In this document: piece by piece, positions 10,721 through 18,911 of the stretch
Position numbering within the stretch: the stretch's first letter is position 1
Layout: every line of letters starts with the position of its first letter
NCBI RefSeq assembly: GCF_036226405.1
Contig: NZ_CP108464.1
Coordinates: 6,820,001 to 6,884,000 of the forward strand
Direction: 5' to 3'
Origin: Streptomyces sp. NBC_01260
GTDB lineage: Bacteria > Actinomycetota > Actinomycetes > Streptomycetales > Streptomycetaceae
DNA: 64,000 bases
Notes under the pieces: model-generated
The model's input: only the letters and a program-made list of their open reading frames with translations
What the model was told of the DNA's origin: nothing
Databases searched by the model: none
Program-made: the position numbers and the translations under genes

Positions 10721-11374
10721 GTGAGTCTCGCGAACGTCCTCGATCCCCTGCGGCAGCCCCTGGTGACGGTCCTGGACACCCCGGTCAGCTGGACCGAGGT
10801 GCTGGGATTCGGCAGCGGGGCGCTGTGTGTCCGGCTCGTGGCCCGACAGCACCTCGCCAACTGGCCGATCGGCATCGCCAACAACCTCTTCTTCATCCTG
10901 CTGTTCACCCAGTCCGGTCTGTACGCCGACGCCGGGCTCCAGATCGTCTTCATCGCCCTTGCCGCGTACGGCTGGTGGACCTGGACCCACGGGGGTGGAC
11001 CAGGGACGGACGGCCTGCCGGTGCGGAGCACCACCCGCGCCGAGTGGGTCCTGCTGCTCGCGGCAGGGGTGGTGGGGACCCTCGCGCTGACCGTCCTGCT
11101 GGACCGGGCCACCGACTCCACGGTGCCCTTCTGGGACGCGCTGACGACCGCGCTGTCGCTGGCGGCGACGTACGGGCAGTGCCGGAAGCTCGTCGAGTCG
11201 TGGTGGCTGTGGATCGCCGCCGACGTGGTGTACATCCCGCTCTACGCGTACAAGGAGCTCTACCTCACCTCGCTGCTGTACGCCGGCTTCCTGACGCTGT
11301 GCCTGATCGGCCTGCGCAACTGGAGGCGTGATCTCACCAGTGACCGGCCGGTACCCGCGGAGGTCGTGGCATGA
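10721..11374 (+). CDS. pnuC: Nicotinamide mononucleotide/riboside transporter, PnuC family
   Basis: Membrane facilitator for an NAD precursor, which the next gene product would trap by phosphorylation or adenylylation. 217 aa from GTG 10721. That start has AAGGAGG five bases before it; an ATG at 10700 lies inside the operator palindrome and has no SD. About seven hydrophobic helices are visible. The family hallmark NWPIGIANNLFF is at about 50-61, followed by LYADAGLQIVF and GWWTW. The stop overlaps nadR (ATGA). First gene of a four-gene NAD operon. Confidence 0.9.
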   Translation: MSLANVLDPLRQPLVTVLDTPVSWTEVLGFGSGALCVRLVARQHLANWPIGIANNLFFILLFTQSGLYADAGLQIVFIALAAYGWWTWTHGGGPGTDGLPVRSTTRAEWVLLLAAGVVGTLALTVLLDRATDSTVPFWDALTTALSLAATYGQCRKLVESWWLWIAADVVYIPLYAYKELYLTSLLYAGFLTLCLIGLRNWRRDLTSDRPVPAEVVA

Positions 11375-12450
11375 AGCGTTTCGCGCACGGACTGGTGCTC
11401 GGCAAGTTCTACCCGCCGCACGCCGGCCACCACCACCTCGTCCGCACCGCCCAGGACCGCTGCGAGCGGCTGACCGTGCTGGTCTGCGCCGCCTCGGTGG
11501 AATCGGTCCCGCTCGCCGACCGGGTCGCCTGGATGCGCGAGGTGCACCCGGACGTGACGGTGGTGGGCGCCGTCGACGACACCCGGATGGATCTCCACGA
11601 CCCGGCGGTCTGGGACGCCCACATGGCGGTCTTCACCCAGGCCGTGCCCGAGCCAGTGGACGCCGTCTTCACCTCGGAGCCGTACGGGGACGAACTGGCC
11701 CGCCGCTTCGGCGCCGAGCCCGTCTGCGTCGACCCCGGCCGCACGGTCTTCCCGGTCTCCGGTACCGCTGTGCGCGAGGACCCGGCGAGCTGCTGGGACT
11801 TCCTCGAACCGCCGGTGCGGGCCGCGCTCACCCGCCGGGTCGTCGTCCTGGGCGCCGAGTCCACCGGCACCACCACCCTGGCCCGCGCCCTCGCCGCCCA
11901 CTACCGCCGGCGCGGCGGCGTCTGGGCGCTCACCGGGTACGTCGCCGAGTACGGGCGCGAGTTCAGCGAACAGAAGCTGGCCGCGCTGCGCGCCCGGTGG
12001 CCCCGCGCCCAGTGGGAGGACGTCGCCTTCACCACCGACGACTTCCCGCTGATAGCCGAGGCCCAGAACGCCCGGGAGGAGGCGGCCGCCCGCACCGGGT
12101 CCCCGGTGCTCATCTGCGACACCGACTCCTTCGCCACCACGGTCTGGCACGAGCGGTACGTCGGCGGCCGCAACCCGCTCGTCGAGCGCACGGCCGACCG
12201 GGCCGGCCACCACCTGTGGCTGCTGACCGACCACGAGGGCGTCGCCTTCGAGGACGACGGGCTGCGCGACGGCGAGGAGCTGCGGCCCTGGATGACCGAC
12301 CGCTTCCGCGCCGAACTCACTCGTACCGGAAGGGACTTCATCGAACTCACCGGAAGCCGCCAGGAGCGCCTGGCCACGGCCGTCGAGGCGGTCGACGCCC
12401 TGCTCGCCGAGGGCTGGGACTTCGCCGCGCCCCTCCCGGAGCGGCGATGA
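11371..12450 (+). CDS. nadR: NadR-like NMN adenylyltransferase / ribosylnicotinamide kinase
   Basis: Predicted to convert nicotinamide riboside to NMN and NMN to NAD. 359 aa. The N-terminal nucleotidyltransferase half has GKFYPPHAGHHHL (residues 11-23). The C-terminal kinase half starts near residue 155 at VVVLGAESTGTTTLA. It lacks the E. coli N-terminal DNA-binding domain, so regulation is left to NrtR. The Walker A of the kinase half has Thr where Lys is expected (GAESTGTT), so kinase activity is doubtful unless another residue compensates. Coupled on both sides by four-base overlaps. Confidence 0.88.
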   Translation: MKRFAHGLVLGKFYPPHAGHHHLVRTAQDRCERLTVLVCAASVESVPLADRVAWMREVHPDVTVVGAVDDTRMDLHDPAVWDAHMAVFTQAVPEPVDAVFTSEPYGDELARRFGAEPVCVDPGRTVFPVSGTAVREDPASCWDFLEPPVRAALTRRVVVLGAESTGTTTLARALAAHYRRRGGVWALTGYVAEYGREFSEQKLAALRARWPRAQWEDVAFTTDDFPLIAEAQNAREEAAARTGSPVLICDTDSFATTVWHERYVGGRNPLVERTADRAGHHLWLLTDHEGVAFEDDGLRDGEELRPWMTDRFRAELTRTGRDFIELTGSRQERLATAVEAVDALLAEGWDFAAPLPERR

Positions 12451-13181
12451 GCGGCGCCGCACCCGAGGGCTACGACCCGCACGCCTTCGAACCGTTCGCG
12501 GTCACCGTCGACCTGGCCGTCTTCACGGTCCGCGACACCCGGCTGCACGTCCTGCTCGTCGAGCGGGGCGAGGACCCGTACAAGGGCCACTGGGCGCTGC
12601 CCGGCGGCTTCGTCCTGCCCCGCGAGTCCGCCGGGAGCGCGGCCCGCCGGGAGCTGGCCGAGGAGACCGGGCTGAGCGAGGAAACCGTCTCGGCCCTCCA
12701 CCTGGAACAGCTGCGGACCTACAGCGACCCGGACCGCGACCCGAGGATGCGCGTCGTCTCCGTCGCCTACGCCGCGCTCGTCCCGGATCTGCCCGAACCG
12801 CGCGGCGGCGGCGACGCGGCCAGCGCCCGCTGGTGGGACGCCGAAGAGCTCGGCGCGCTCGCCTTCGACCACGACCGCATCCTCGCCGACGCACGCATCA
12901 GGATCGGCGCCAAGCTCGAGTACACCTGTCTGGCCACCGCGTTCTGCCCGCCCGAATTCACCCTGGGGGAGCTCCAGCAGGTGTACGAGACGGTCTGGTG
13001 CGTCGAGCTGGACCGGCCCAACTTCCGGCGCAAGGTCCTCACCACACCCGGCTTCGTCCAGGCCGTGGAGGGATCACCGCGCCGCACCGGCGGACGGGGG
13101 AAACCGGCCGCCCTCCACCGGGCGGGTGCCGCGACCGCCCTGCACCCCCCACTGCTGCGACCGGAAGGAAGAAGCACGTGA
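12447..13181 (+). CDS. nrtR: NrtR, NUDIX-related transcriptional repressor of NAD metabolism
   Basis: 244 aa. An N-terminal Nudix fold (VDLAVFTVRDTRLHVLLVERG, then GHWALPGGFVLPRES and RRELAEETGL) is joined to a C-terminal winged helix (FTLGELQQVYETVWC, then NFRRKVL). This two-domain layout defines NrtR, which binds ADP-ribose through the Nudix fold and releases DNA. The Nudix box is largely intact, so residual hydrolysis cannot be excluded. Residues after about 215 are a short basic tail. Cotranscribed with pnuC and nadR, with a matching palindrome upstream of pnuC. Confidence 0.9.
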   Translation: MSGAAPEGYDPHAFEPFAVTVDLAVFTVRDTRLHVLLVERGEDPYKGHWALPGGFVLPRESAGSAARRELAEETGLSEETVSALHLEQLRTYSDPDRDPRMRVVSVAYAALVPDLPEPRGGGDAASARWWDAEELGALAFDHDRILADARIRIGAKLEYTCLATAFCPPEFTLGELQQVYETVWCVELDRPNFRRKVLTTPGFVQAVEGSPRRTGGRGKPAALHRAGAATALHPPLLRPEGRST

Positions 13182-14200
13182 TCGTGACCAGGACCATCAC
13201 CAAACAGGCCGCCACCGGCGCGCTGACCGGGCTCGCGCTCGGCGACGCGCTGGGCTTCCCGACCGAGTTCAACAACGTCCCCTCGATCCTCGCCAAGTGC
13301 GGGCCGTGGCGCCAGATGCGGCTGCCGAAGCCGGCCATCGTCAGCGACGACACCCAGATGACACTGGCCCTGGGGCGCGGCATCCGCACCGCCATGGACC
13401 GCGGACTGCTCACCCCGCTGCGGCTGGTGCGCCCGGTGCGCGACGAGTTCGTCGACTGGTACCACTCGCCCGACAACAACCGCGCTCCCGGACGCACTTG
13501 TATGACCGCCTGCCGGATGCTCGACAGCGACCGGATCTGGCAGGAGGCCAGCCAGACCGGCTCCAAGGGCTGCGGCGCCAACATGCGGGTCGCGCCCGTC
13601 GGGCTCGTGCCCGGACTGAGCGACGAACAGCGCGCCGGAGCAGCCCAGTTGCAGGCTGCCCTCACCCACGGACACCCGACCGCGCTCGCCGCGTCCGACC
13701 TGATGGCTCGCGCGGTGTACCTGCTGGCGCAGGGCGCCGAGCCGGTGGGACTGATCGGGCAGCTGCGCAGCTACGCGTACGAGAACAGCGGCCACTACCT
13801 CACGCGCTGGCTCGGCGACCTCTGGCGGTACGCGGGCGACTCCTCGCCGGAGCTCTACATCCAGCGGGGCTGGGAGGAGTGCCTCACCGCGCTGGCCCGC
13901 GTCCAGGACGCGCTGCGCAACCCGTCCCCGGAGACCGATCCCTGTGAGGCGACCGGCGACGGCTGGGTCGCCGAGGACGCCCTGGCCACGGCCCTGCACT
14001 GCTTCCTGCTCTTCCCGGACGAACCGGTCACCGCGCTGCGCCGTGCCGCCTGCACCCGGGGCGACTCGGACTCGCTCGGCTGCCTGACCGGCGCGCTCGC
14101 CGGGGCGCACCTGGGCTCGGGGGCCTGGCCCAAGGAGTGGTCGGAGCGGATCGAGTACCGCAGCGACCTGCTGTCGCTGGGGGCGCTCTGGGACTCTTGA
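13178..14200 (+). CDS. ADP-ribosylglycohydrolase family protein (DraG-like)
   Basis: Predicted to remove ADP-ribose from a protein or small-molecule acceptor, feeding the same metabolite that NrtR senses. 340 aa from GTG 13178 (GTG 13184 also possible), SD AAGGAA about 10 bases upstream. Family motifs: GALTGLALGDALGFPTEF near the N-terminus, the metal-site SDDTQMTLALG at about 50-60 and SKGCGANMRVAPVG at about 128-141. It overlaps the nrtR stop by four bases, so it is the fourth gene of the NAD operon. Confidence 0.9.
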   Translation: MIVTRTITKQAATGALTGLALGDALGFPTEFNNVPSILAKCGPWRQMRLPKPAIVSDDTQMTLALGRGIRTAMDRGLLTPLRLVRPVRDEFVDWYHSPDNNRAPGRTCMTACRMLDSDRIWQEASQTGSKGCGANMRVAPVGLVPGLSDEQRAGAAQLQAALTHGHPTALAASDLMARAVYLLAQGAEPVGLIGQLRSYAYENSGHYLTRWLGDLWRYAGDSSPELYIQRGWEECLTALARVQDALRNPSPETDPCEATGDGWVAEDALATALHCFLLFPDEPVTALRRAACTRGDSDSLGCLTGALAGAHLGSGAWPKEWSERIEYRSDLLSLGALWDS

Positions 14201-14203
14201 GCC

Positions 14204-14992
14204 ATGCGCACGGACATGACACCACTGCAGGAAGCCGGGCTGCCGGTCACCGACCTCGGCCCGGTCGTCGCCGGGGAGCGCCACCCGCTGCTGTTCACCA
14301 CGGTCTCCGGGGCACATCTGTACGGGTTCCCCTCCCGCGACTCGGACGTGGACCTGCGGGGGGCCCACCTCCTGCCCGCCGCGGACCTCGTCGGGCTCCG
14401 CGAGCCGCAGGAGACGCGCTCACGGATGTGGGACCAGGACGGCGTGGAGATGGATCTCGTCACCCATGACCTGCGCAAGTTCGTCCGGCTGATGCTGAAG
14501 CCGAACGGATACGTGCTGGAGCAGCTGCTCTCCCCACTGGTCGTGCACACGACGCCGCTGCACGCGGAGCTGGTGGCCCTCGCCCCGGCCGTCCTCACCC
14601 GCAACCACGCCCACCACTACCGGGGCTTCGCGAACACCCAGTGGCGGCTCTTCGAGCGGACGGGGGAGCTGAAGCCGCTCCTCTACACCTTCCGGGCGCT
14701 GCTCACCGGCATCCATCTGATGCGCAGCGGTGAGGTGCTGGCCCACCTGCCGGCCCTCCTCGCCGACGTGCCGGCGCCCGCGTTCCTCCCCGGCCTGATC
14801 AAGGCCAAGGCCGAGGCCGAGCACGGGGCCGCGGAGGGAGTGGACCGTACGGAGATGGCCCGGGAGACCGCTTCGCTGCACCAGGTGCTCGACGAGGCGC
14901 AGGCGGCCTCGGGGCTCCCGGACAGCCCCGGCGGGTTCGACGCGCTGCACGAACTGGTGGTGCGGGCGCGGCTGGCGGCGTCAGCCGGCTGA
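14204..14992 (+). CDS. Predicted nucleotidyltransferase (pol-beta superfamily, COG3541-like)
   Basis: 262 aa. The minimal nucleotidyltransferase motif is SGAHLYGFPSRDSDVDLRG (residues 35-53, GS-like turn plus DxD), followed by EMDLVTHDLRKFV supplying a third acidic residue. The rest is helical. Substrate unknown; proteins of this type are usually annotated only by domain. It starts three bases after the ADP-ribosylglycohydrolase stop and may belong to that operon. Its 3' end overlaps the opposite-strand paralogue by 12 bases. Confidence 0.8.
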   Translation: MRTDMTPLQEAGLPVTDLGPVVAGERHPLLFTTVSGAHLYGFPSRDSDVDLRGAHLLPAADLVGLREPQETRSRMWDQDGVEMDLVTHDLRKFVRLMLKPNGYVLEQLLSPLVVHTTPLHAELVALAPAVLTRNHAHHYRGFANTQWRLFERTGELKPLLYTFRALLTGIHLMRSGEVLAHLPALLADVPAPAFLPGLIKAKAEAEHGAAEGVDRTEMARETASLHQVLDEAQAASGLPDSPGGFDALHELVVRARLAASAG

Positions 14993-15703
14993 ACCGCCTC
15001 GGACCGGCGGCTCGGCCAGGGCCGAGGCCCGCCGGGCGCGGATCAGGAAGTCCTCGATCCGCGCCCGGTCCGGCTCGGCCGGCAGCGGGGACACGGCGGC
15101 CGCCGCGTCGTTCTCCTCGGCCAGCCCGGTCATGCGCCGCTCCACCTCCGGCCACGGCACCTCGCCCCGCCTGACCGCCAGCAGCTCGTCGCGGGCCGCG
15201 CCCACGTCGATCGTGAGCTCCCCCGTACGCAGCAGGTCCCGGCTGCTCGCCAGCAGCCGCAGCAGGTGCATGGCGTGCTTCCAGCGCGGCGCCCCGTGCT
15301 GCCGTACGTCCGCGTCCAGCTTCCTGCGCTGGCCCAGCGCGTAGCGGACGAAGGTTCCGTGGGCCTGCCGGGACAGGAACGCGCCGCGCAGCGAGAGGAG
15401 CTCGCGGCCGGTCGCGTCGGCCTGTTCCACCAGGGGCGAGTGCAGGCACTCCAGCACATTGGGATTGGCCCGCAGCGCCAGTTCGCAGAAGCGTTCCAGC
15501 TCCCAGGAGAACTGTTCGTCGGCCGGTCCCTCGACATGGGCCGGCGGCTTGTCGAACCGCCAGAACAACGGGGTCGGCGCGAGGAACACACCGCGCCGGT
15601 CGGTGTCGCTGTCGTCCGTGGCGAGCCCGAAGGCGCGCGAGCCCATCACACAGGAGTAGACGGTGTGGTCGCGCACCAGCGCCTCGTCGGACGGAGTGAT
15701 CAT
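14981..15703 (-). CDS. Second predicted nucleotidyltransferase, convergent with its paralogue
   Basis: 240 aa from ATG 15703; no SD is visible, but no other start codon lies just upstream. The motif SCVMGSRAFGLATDDSDTDRRG (shown in part as GSRAFGLATDDSDTDRRG) carries the pol-beta G-S and D-x-D residues. FDKPPAHVEG and ELERFCELALRANPN follow, typical of the same COG3541-like group. Convergent with and overlapping the gene at 14204-14992. The two are related in fold but clearly divergent in sequence, so this is not a recent duplication. Confidence 0.8.
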   Translation of the reverse strand: MITPSDEALVRDHTVYSCVMGSRAFGLATDDSDTDRRGVFLAPTPLFWRFDKPPAHVEGPADEQFSWELERFCELALRANPNVLECLHSPLVEQADATGRELLSLRGAFLSRQAHGTFVRYALGQRRKLDADVRQHGAPRWKHAMHLLRLLASSRDLLRTGELTIDVGAARDELLAVRRGEVPWPEVERRMTGLAEENDAAAAVSPLPAEPDRARIEDFLIRARRASALAEPPVRGGSAG

Positions 15704-15865
15704 GCGGGGAGGGTACGCGAGAGCCGTAACGTGCCACTCCGGGACCCGACGCCACCTACGCGTCTCACGGACAGGGCGGCCCGGCGCGGGACCGCACCAC
15801 CCCTCTACGCTTGAAACAGCCGGAACACAGGCGCACGAAACGTACGGACAGACAAGGAGCACGAC

Positions 15866-16228
15866 GTGGCGGTACGAGCGGTCCGCGGAGCCGTCCAGCT
15901 GGACCGGGACGAGGCCGGGCACATGGGCGAGCAGGTCAGTGCCCTCCTCACCGCCGTCCTGGAGCGCAACAGCCTCGTCGCGGACGACCTGATCAGCATC
16001 TGGTTCACGGCCACCCCCGATCTGCACAGCGACTTCCCGGCCGCCGCCGCGCGCGGGATCGGTATCGTCGACGTACCGCTGATCTGCGCCCAGGAGCTGG
16101 ACATCGAGGGGGCGATGCCCCGGGTGGTCCGGATCCTCGCCCACATCGAGACCTATCTCCCCAAGTCCGAGATCGCCCACGTCTACCTCGGCGCCACCGC
16201 CGCCCTTCGCAAGGACATCGCCCAGTGA
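15866..16228 (+). CDS. aroH: Chorismate mutase, AroH type
   Basis: Rearranges chorismate to prephenate, the branch point to Phe and Tyr. 120 aa, the normal size of the trimeric AroH class. It starts at GTG with AAGGAG 6 bases upstream. The family N-terminus VRAVRGAVQLDRDE carries the active-site Arg, and IGIVDVPLICAQELDIEGAMPRV (in part DVPLICAQELDI) supplies the conserved Glu-containing region. Overlaps tyrA by four bases (GTGA), so substrate production and use are coupled. Confidence 0.95.
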   Translation: MAVRAVRGAVQLDRDEAGHMGEQVSALLTAVLERNSLVADDLISIWFTATPDLHSDFPAAAARGIGIVDVPLICAQELDIEGAMPRVVRILAHIETYLPKSEIAHVYLGATAALRKDIAQ

Positions 16229-17310
16229 GAACCGCCGTTGTCATCGGAACGGGCCTCGTCGGCACCTCCGCGGCCCTCGCCCTCGCCGGGCGCGGCATCA
16301 AGGTCCACCTCGTCGACCAGGACCCGGAGTCCGCCCGGACGGCGGCCGCGCTCGGCGCGGGCACCGACGAGGCGCCCGGGGGACGGGTCGACCTGGCGAT
16401 CGTCGCTGTACCGCCGGCCCACACCGCCACCGTGCTCGCCACCGCCATGCGCGGCGGCGTCGCCCGCGGCTACCTGGACGTGGCCAGCGTCAAGGGCGGC
16501 CCGCGCCGCGAACTGGAAGCGCTCGGCGCCGACCTCACCCCGTACATCGGTACCCACCCCATGGCCGGCAAGGAACGCTCCGGTCCGCTCGCGGCCACCG
16601 CGGACCTCTTCGAGGGCCGCCCCTGGGTCCTCACTCCGACCCGGGACACCGACACCGAGGTGCTCAACCTCGCCCTGGAACTCGTCGCGCTCTGCCGGGC
16701 CGTCCCGGTCGTCATGGACGCCGACGCCCACGACAGGGCCGTCGCCCTCGTCTCCCACACCCCGCAGCTGATCTCGTCGATGGTCGCCGCCCGGCTGGAG
16801 GAGGCCGACGAGACCGCGGTACGCCTCTGCGGGCAGGGCATCAGGGACGTCACCAGGATCGCCGCATCCGATCCCCGGATGTGGGTGGAGATCCTCTCCG
16901 CCAACCCCGGACCGGTCGCCGACGTCCTCGCCGGGGTCGCCGCCGACCTGGAGGAGACCGTACGGGCGCTGCGCGGGCTGCAGTCCGCCGACGAGGACGA
17001 GCGCCGCGAGGGCACCGAAGGCATCCACGACGTCCTGCGCCGCGGCAACGCCGGCCGGGTCAGGGTGCCGGGCAAGCACGGAGCGGCCCCCGCCTCGTAC
17101 GAGATCGTGGCCGTCCTGATCAGCGACCGGCCGGGCGAGCTGGCCGGGATCTTCGCGGACGCGGGCCGGGCCGGGGTCAACGTCGAGGACGTACGGATCG
17201 AGCACGCCACCGGCCAGCAGGCGGGTCTCGTGCAGCTCATGGTCGAGCCGAGCGCCGCCCCGGGCCTCAGCGCCGCCCTGCGCGAGCGCGGCTGGTCGAT
17301 CCGGCAGTAG
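16225..17310 (+). CDS. tyrA: Prephenate dehydrogenase with ACT domain
   Basis: Oxidative decarboxylation of prephenate to 4-hydroxyphenylpyruvate for tyrosine synthesis, NAD(P)-dependent. 361 aa. Rossmann motif VIGTGLVGTSAALAL at residues 6-20, catalytic-site THPMAGKERSG near 112-122. The C-terminal ACT domain (about 290-361) begins YEIVAVLISDRPGELAGIF and is likely the tyrosine feedback sensor. Coupled to aroH upstream. A weak hairpin follows the stop. Confidence 0.95.
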   Translation: MRTAVVIGTGLVGTSAALALAGRGIKVHLVDQDPESARTAAALGAGTDEAPGGRVDLAIVAVPPAHTATVLATAMRGGVARGYLDVASVKGGPRRELEALGADLTPYIGTHPMAGKERSGPLAATADLFEGRPWVLTPTRDTDTEVLNLALELVALCRAVPVVMDADAHDRAVALVSHTPQLISSMVAARLEEADETAVRLCGQGIRDVTRIAASDPRMWVEILSANPGPVADVLAGVAADLEETVRALRGLQSADEDERREGTEGIHDVLRRGNAGRVRVPGKHGAAPASYEIVAVLISDRPGELAGIFADAGRAGVNVEDVRIEHATGQQAGLVQLMVEPSAAPGLSAALRERGWSIRQ

Positions 17311-17317
17311 CGGCCGG

Positions 17318-17347
17318 CTCCCGGCCCTTGCGGCAACCGGCCGGGAG
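17318..17347 (+). terminator. Possible terminator hairpin after tyrA
   Basis: 9-bp stem CTCCCGGCC / GGCCGGGAG with a 12-base loop, eight bases after the tyrA stop. No U-tract; it may only attenuate read-through into cmk. Confidence 0.45.
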
Positions 17348-17459
17348 GCACTTTTCCACAGGGGTGGTCGGGCCCGCGCCCGCACTCGGTAACCTTGTGC
17401 GGGGCGGGTTCGCGCGTCCCGTCCCGCCCACCCCGTGTACCAGGAAGGTGTCCACCACC

Positions 17460-18164
17460 GTGGAAACCGTAAGCGCCGCCGCCCGGACCGCCCCGGCCGC
17501 AGTGATCGTCGCCATCGACGGGCCCTCCGGCACCGGCAAGTCCAGCACGTCCAAGGCCGTCGCCACCCAGCTCGGCCTGAGCTATCTGGACACCGGTGCC
17601 CAGTACCGGGCGATCACCTGGTGGATGCTGAACAACGGCATCGACGTGCAGGACGCGATGGAGGTGGCCACCGCGGCCGCCAAGCCCGTCATCGTCTCCG
17701 GCACCGACCCCACCGGCCCGACGATCACCGTCGACGGTGAGGACGCCTCCGGCCCGATCCGTACGCAGGAGGTCACCTCCAAGGTCAGCGCCGTCAGCGC
17801 CGTCCCCGAAGTGCGCACCCGGATCACCGAGCTGCAGCGCACCATCGCCGAGAGCGCGGAGAAGGGCATCGTGGTCGAGGGGCGGGACATCGGCACGACC
17901 GTGCTGCCCGACGCCGACATCAAGATCTTCCTGACCGCTTCGCCGGAGGCGCGCGCCGCCCGCCGCAGCGGAGAGGTGAAGGGCTCCGATCTCGCCGCCA
18001 CCAAGGAGGCGCTGATCAAGCGCGACGCCGCGGACTCCGGCCGCAAGACCTCTCCGCTCGCCAAGGCGGACGACGCCGTGGAGGTGGACACCACCGAGCT
18101 GACCCTCCAGCAGGTCATCGAGTGCGTCGTCACCCTCGTCGGGGAGAAGCAGGCCGCGAAGTGA
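17460..18164 (+). CDS. cmk: Cytidylate kinase
   Basis: Phosphorylates CMP and dCMP with ATP. 234 aa from GTG 17460; GTG 17448 in the same frame is an alternative, and AGGAAGG at 17442-17448 suits the later start better. P-loop IDGPSGTGKSST at about residues 17-28, then the NMP-binding LDTGAQYRAITW. The stretch EGRDIGTTVLPDADIKIFLTA (in part EGRDIGTTVLPDA) is diagnostic for Cmk, and the lid region contains KRDAADSGR. Four-base overlap with the acyltransferase gene. Confidence 0.95.
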   Translation: METVSAAARTAPAAVIVAIDGPSGTGKSSTSKAVATQLGLSYLDTGAQYRAITWWMLNNGIDVQDAMEVATAAAKPVIVSGTDPTGPTITVDGEDASGPIRTQEVTSKVSAVSAVPEVRTRITELQRTIAESAEKGIVVEGRDIGTTVLPDADIKIFLTASPEARAARRSGEVKGSDLAATKEALIKRDAADSGRKTSPLAKADDAVEVDTTELTLQQVIECVVTLVGEKQAAK

Positions 18165-18847
18165 GCCCAGCCACCGGCGCGCCCACCCTGCGCGGAGCAG
18201 CGGTCGGGCGCGGCATCGGGATCGGGCTGATGTACGGGCTGTTCAGGCCCCGGGTGCTCGGCGCGTGGCGGGTCCCCGCCTCGGGACCCGTCATACTCGC
18301 GGTGAACCACTCGCACAACGTCGACGGTCCGATGCTGATGGGCACCGCGCCCCGGCCCGTCCACTTCCTGATCAAGAAAGAGGCGTTCGTCGGCCCCCTC
18401 GACCCGTTCCTGCGCGGAATCGGACAGCTGAAGGTGGACCGGACGACCGCCGACCGCACCGCCATCACCCACGCCCTCGGCGTGCTGGGGGACGGTGGGG
18501 TGCTCGGGATCTTCCCCGAGGGCACCAGGGGCGAAGGAGACTTCGCCTCGCTGCGCGCCGGGCTCGCGTACTTCGCGGTACGCAGCGGGGCGCCGATCGT
18601 GCCCGTGGCCGTCCTGGGAAGCACCGAGCGGCGCGGACGGCTGATATCGGCTCTGCCGCCGCTGCGCAGCCGTGTCGATGTCGTCTTCGGGGAGGCGTTC
18701 GAAGCGCAAGAAGGTGCGCGGAGCTCGGACAAGGGCGGCAGCGTACGGCGCACGCGCAAGGCGCTGGACGAGGCGACGTTGCGTATCCAGGGACGGCTGA
18801 CCGGCCACCTGGAGCAGGCCAGACGCCTCACCGGGCGTGCTGAGTAA
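18161..18847 (+). CDS. 1-acyl-glycerol-3-phosphate acyltransferase (PlsC family)
   Basis: Transfers an acyl chain to lysophosphatidate or a similar acceptor at the membrane. 228 aa from GTG 18161 (GTGA overlap with cmk). The catalytic HX4D motif is NHSHNVDGPML (about residues 47-57). The acceptor motif is GIFPEGTRGEGDF, and IVPVAVLGS follows. Its place between cmk and der is conserved in streptomycetes. Confidence 0.9.
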   Translation: MSPATGAPTLRGAAVGRGIGIGLMYGLFRPRVLGAWRVPASGPVILAVNHSHNVDGPMLMGTAPRPVHFLIKKEAFVGPLDPFLRGIGQLKVDRTTADRTAITHALGVLGDGGVLGIFPEGTRGEGDFASLRAGLAYFAVRSGAPIVPVAVLGSTERRGRLISALPPLRSRVDVVFGEAFEAQEGARSSDKGGSVRRTRKALDEATLRIQGRLTGHLEQARRLTGRAE

Positions 18848-18911
18848 GACTTGAGTAGTGGACCGCGTGCTGCGTGGTCCATCGATGATGATGCAAAGAG
18901 GAACGGACTTC

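Noticed and set aside
15703..16180. Extension of the minus-strand nucleotidyltransferase into the aroH region
   Set aside because: The extra 159 codons are antisense to aroH and its promoter and show no family similarity; the nucleotidyltransferase motif starts soon after ATG 15703.
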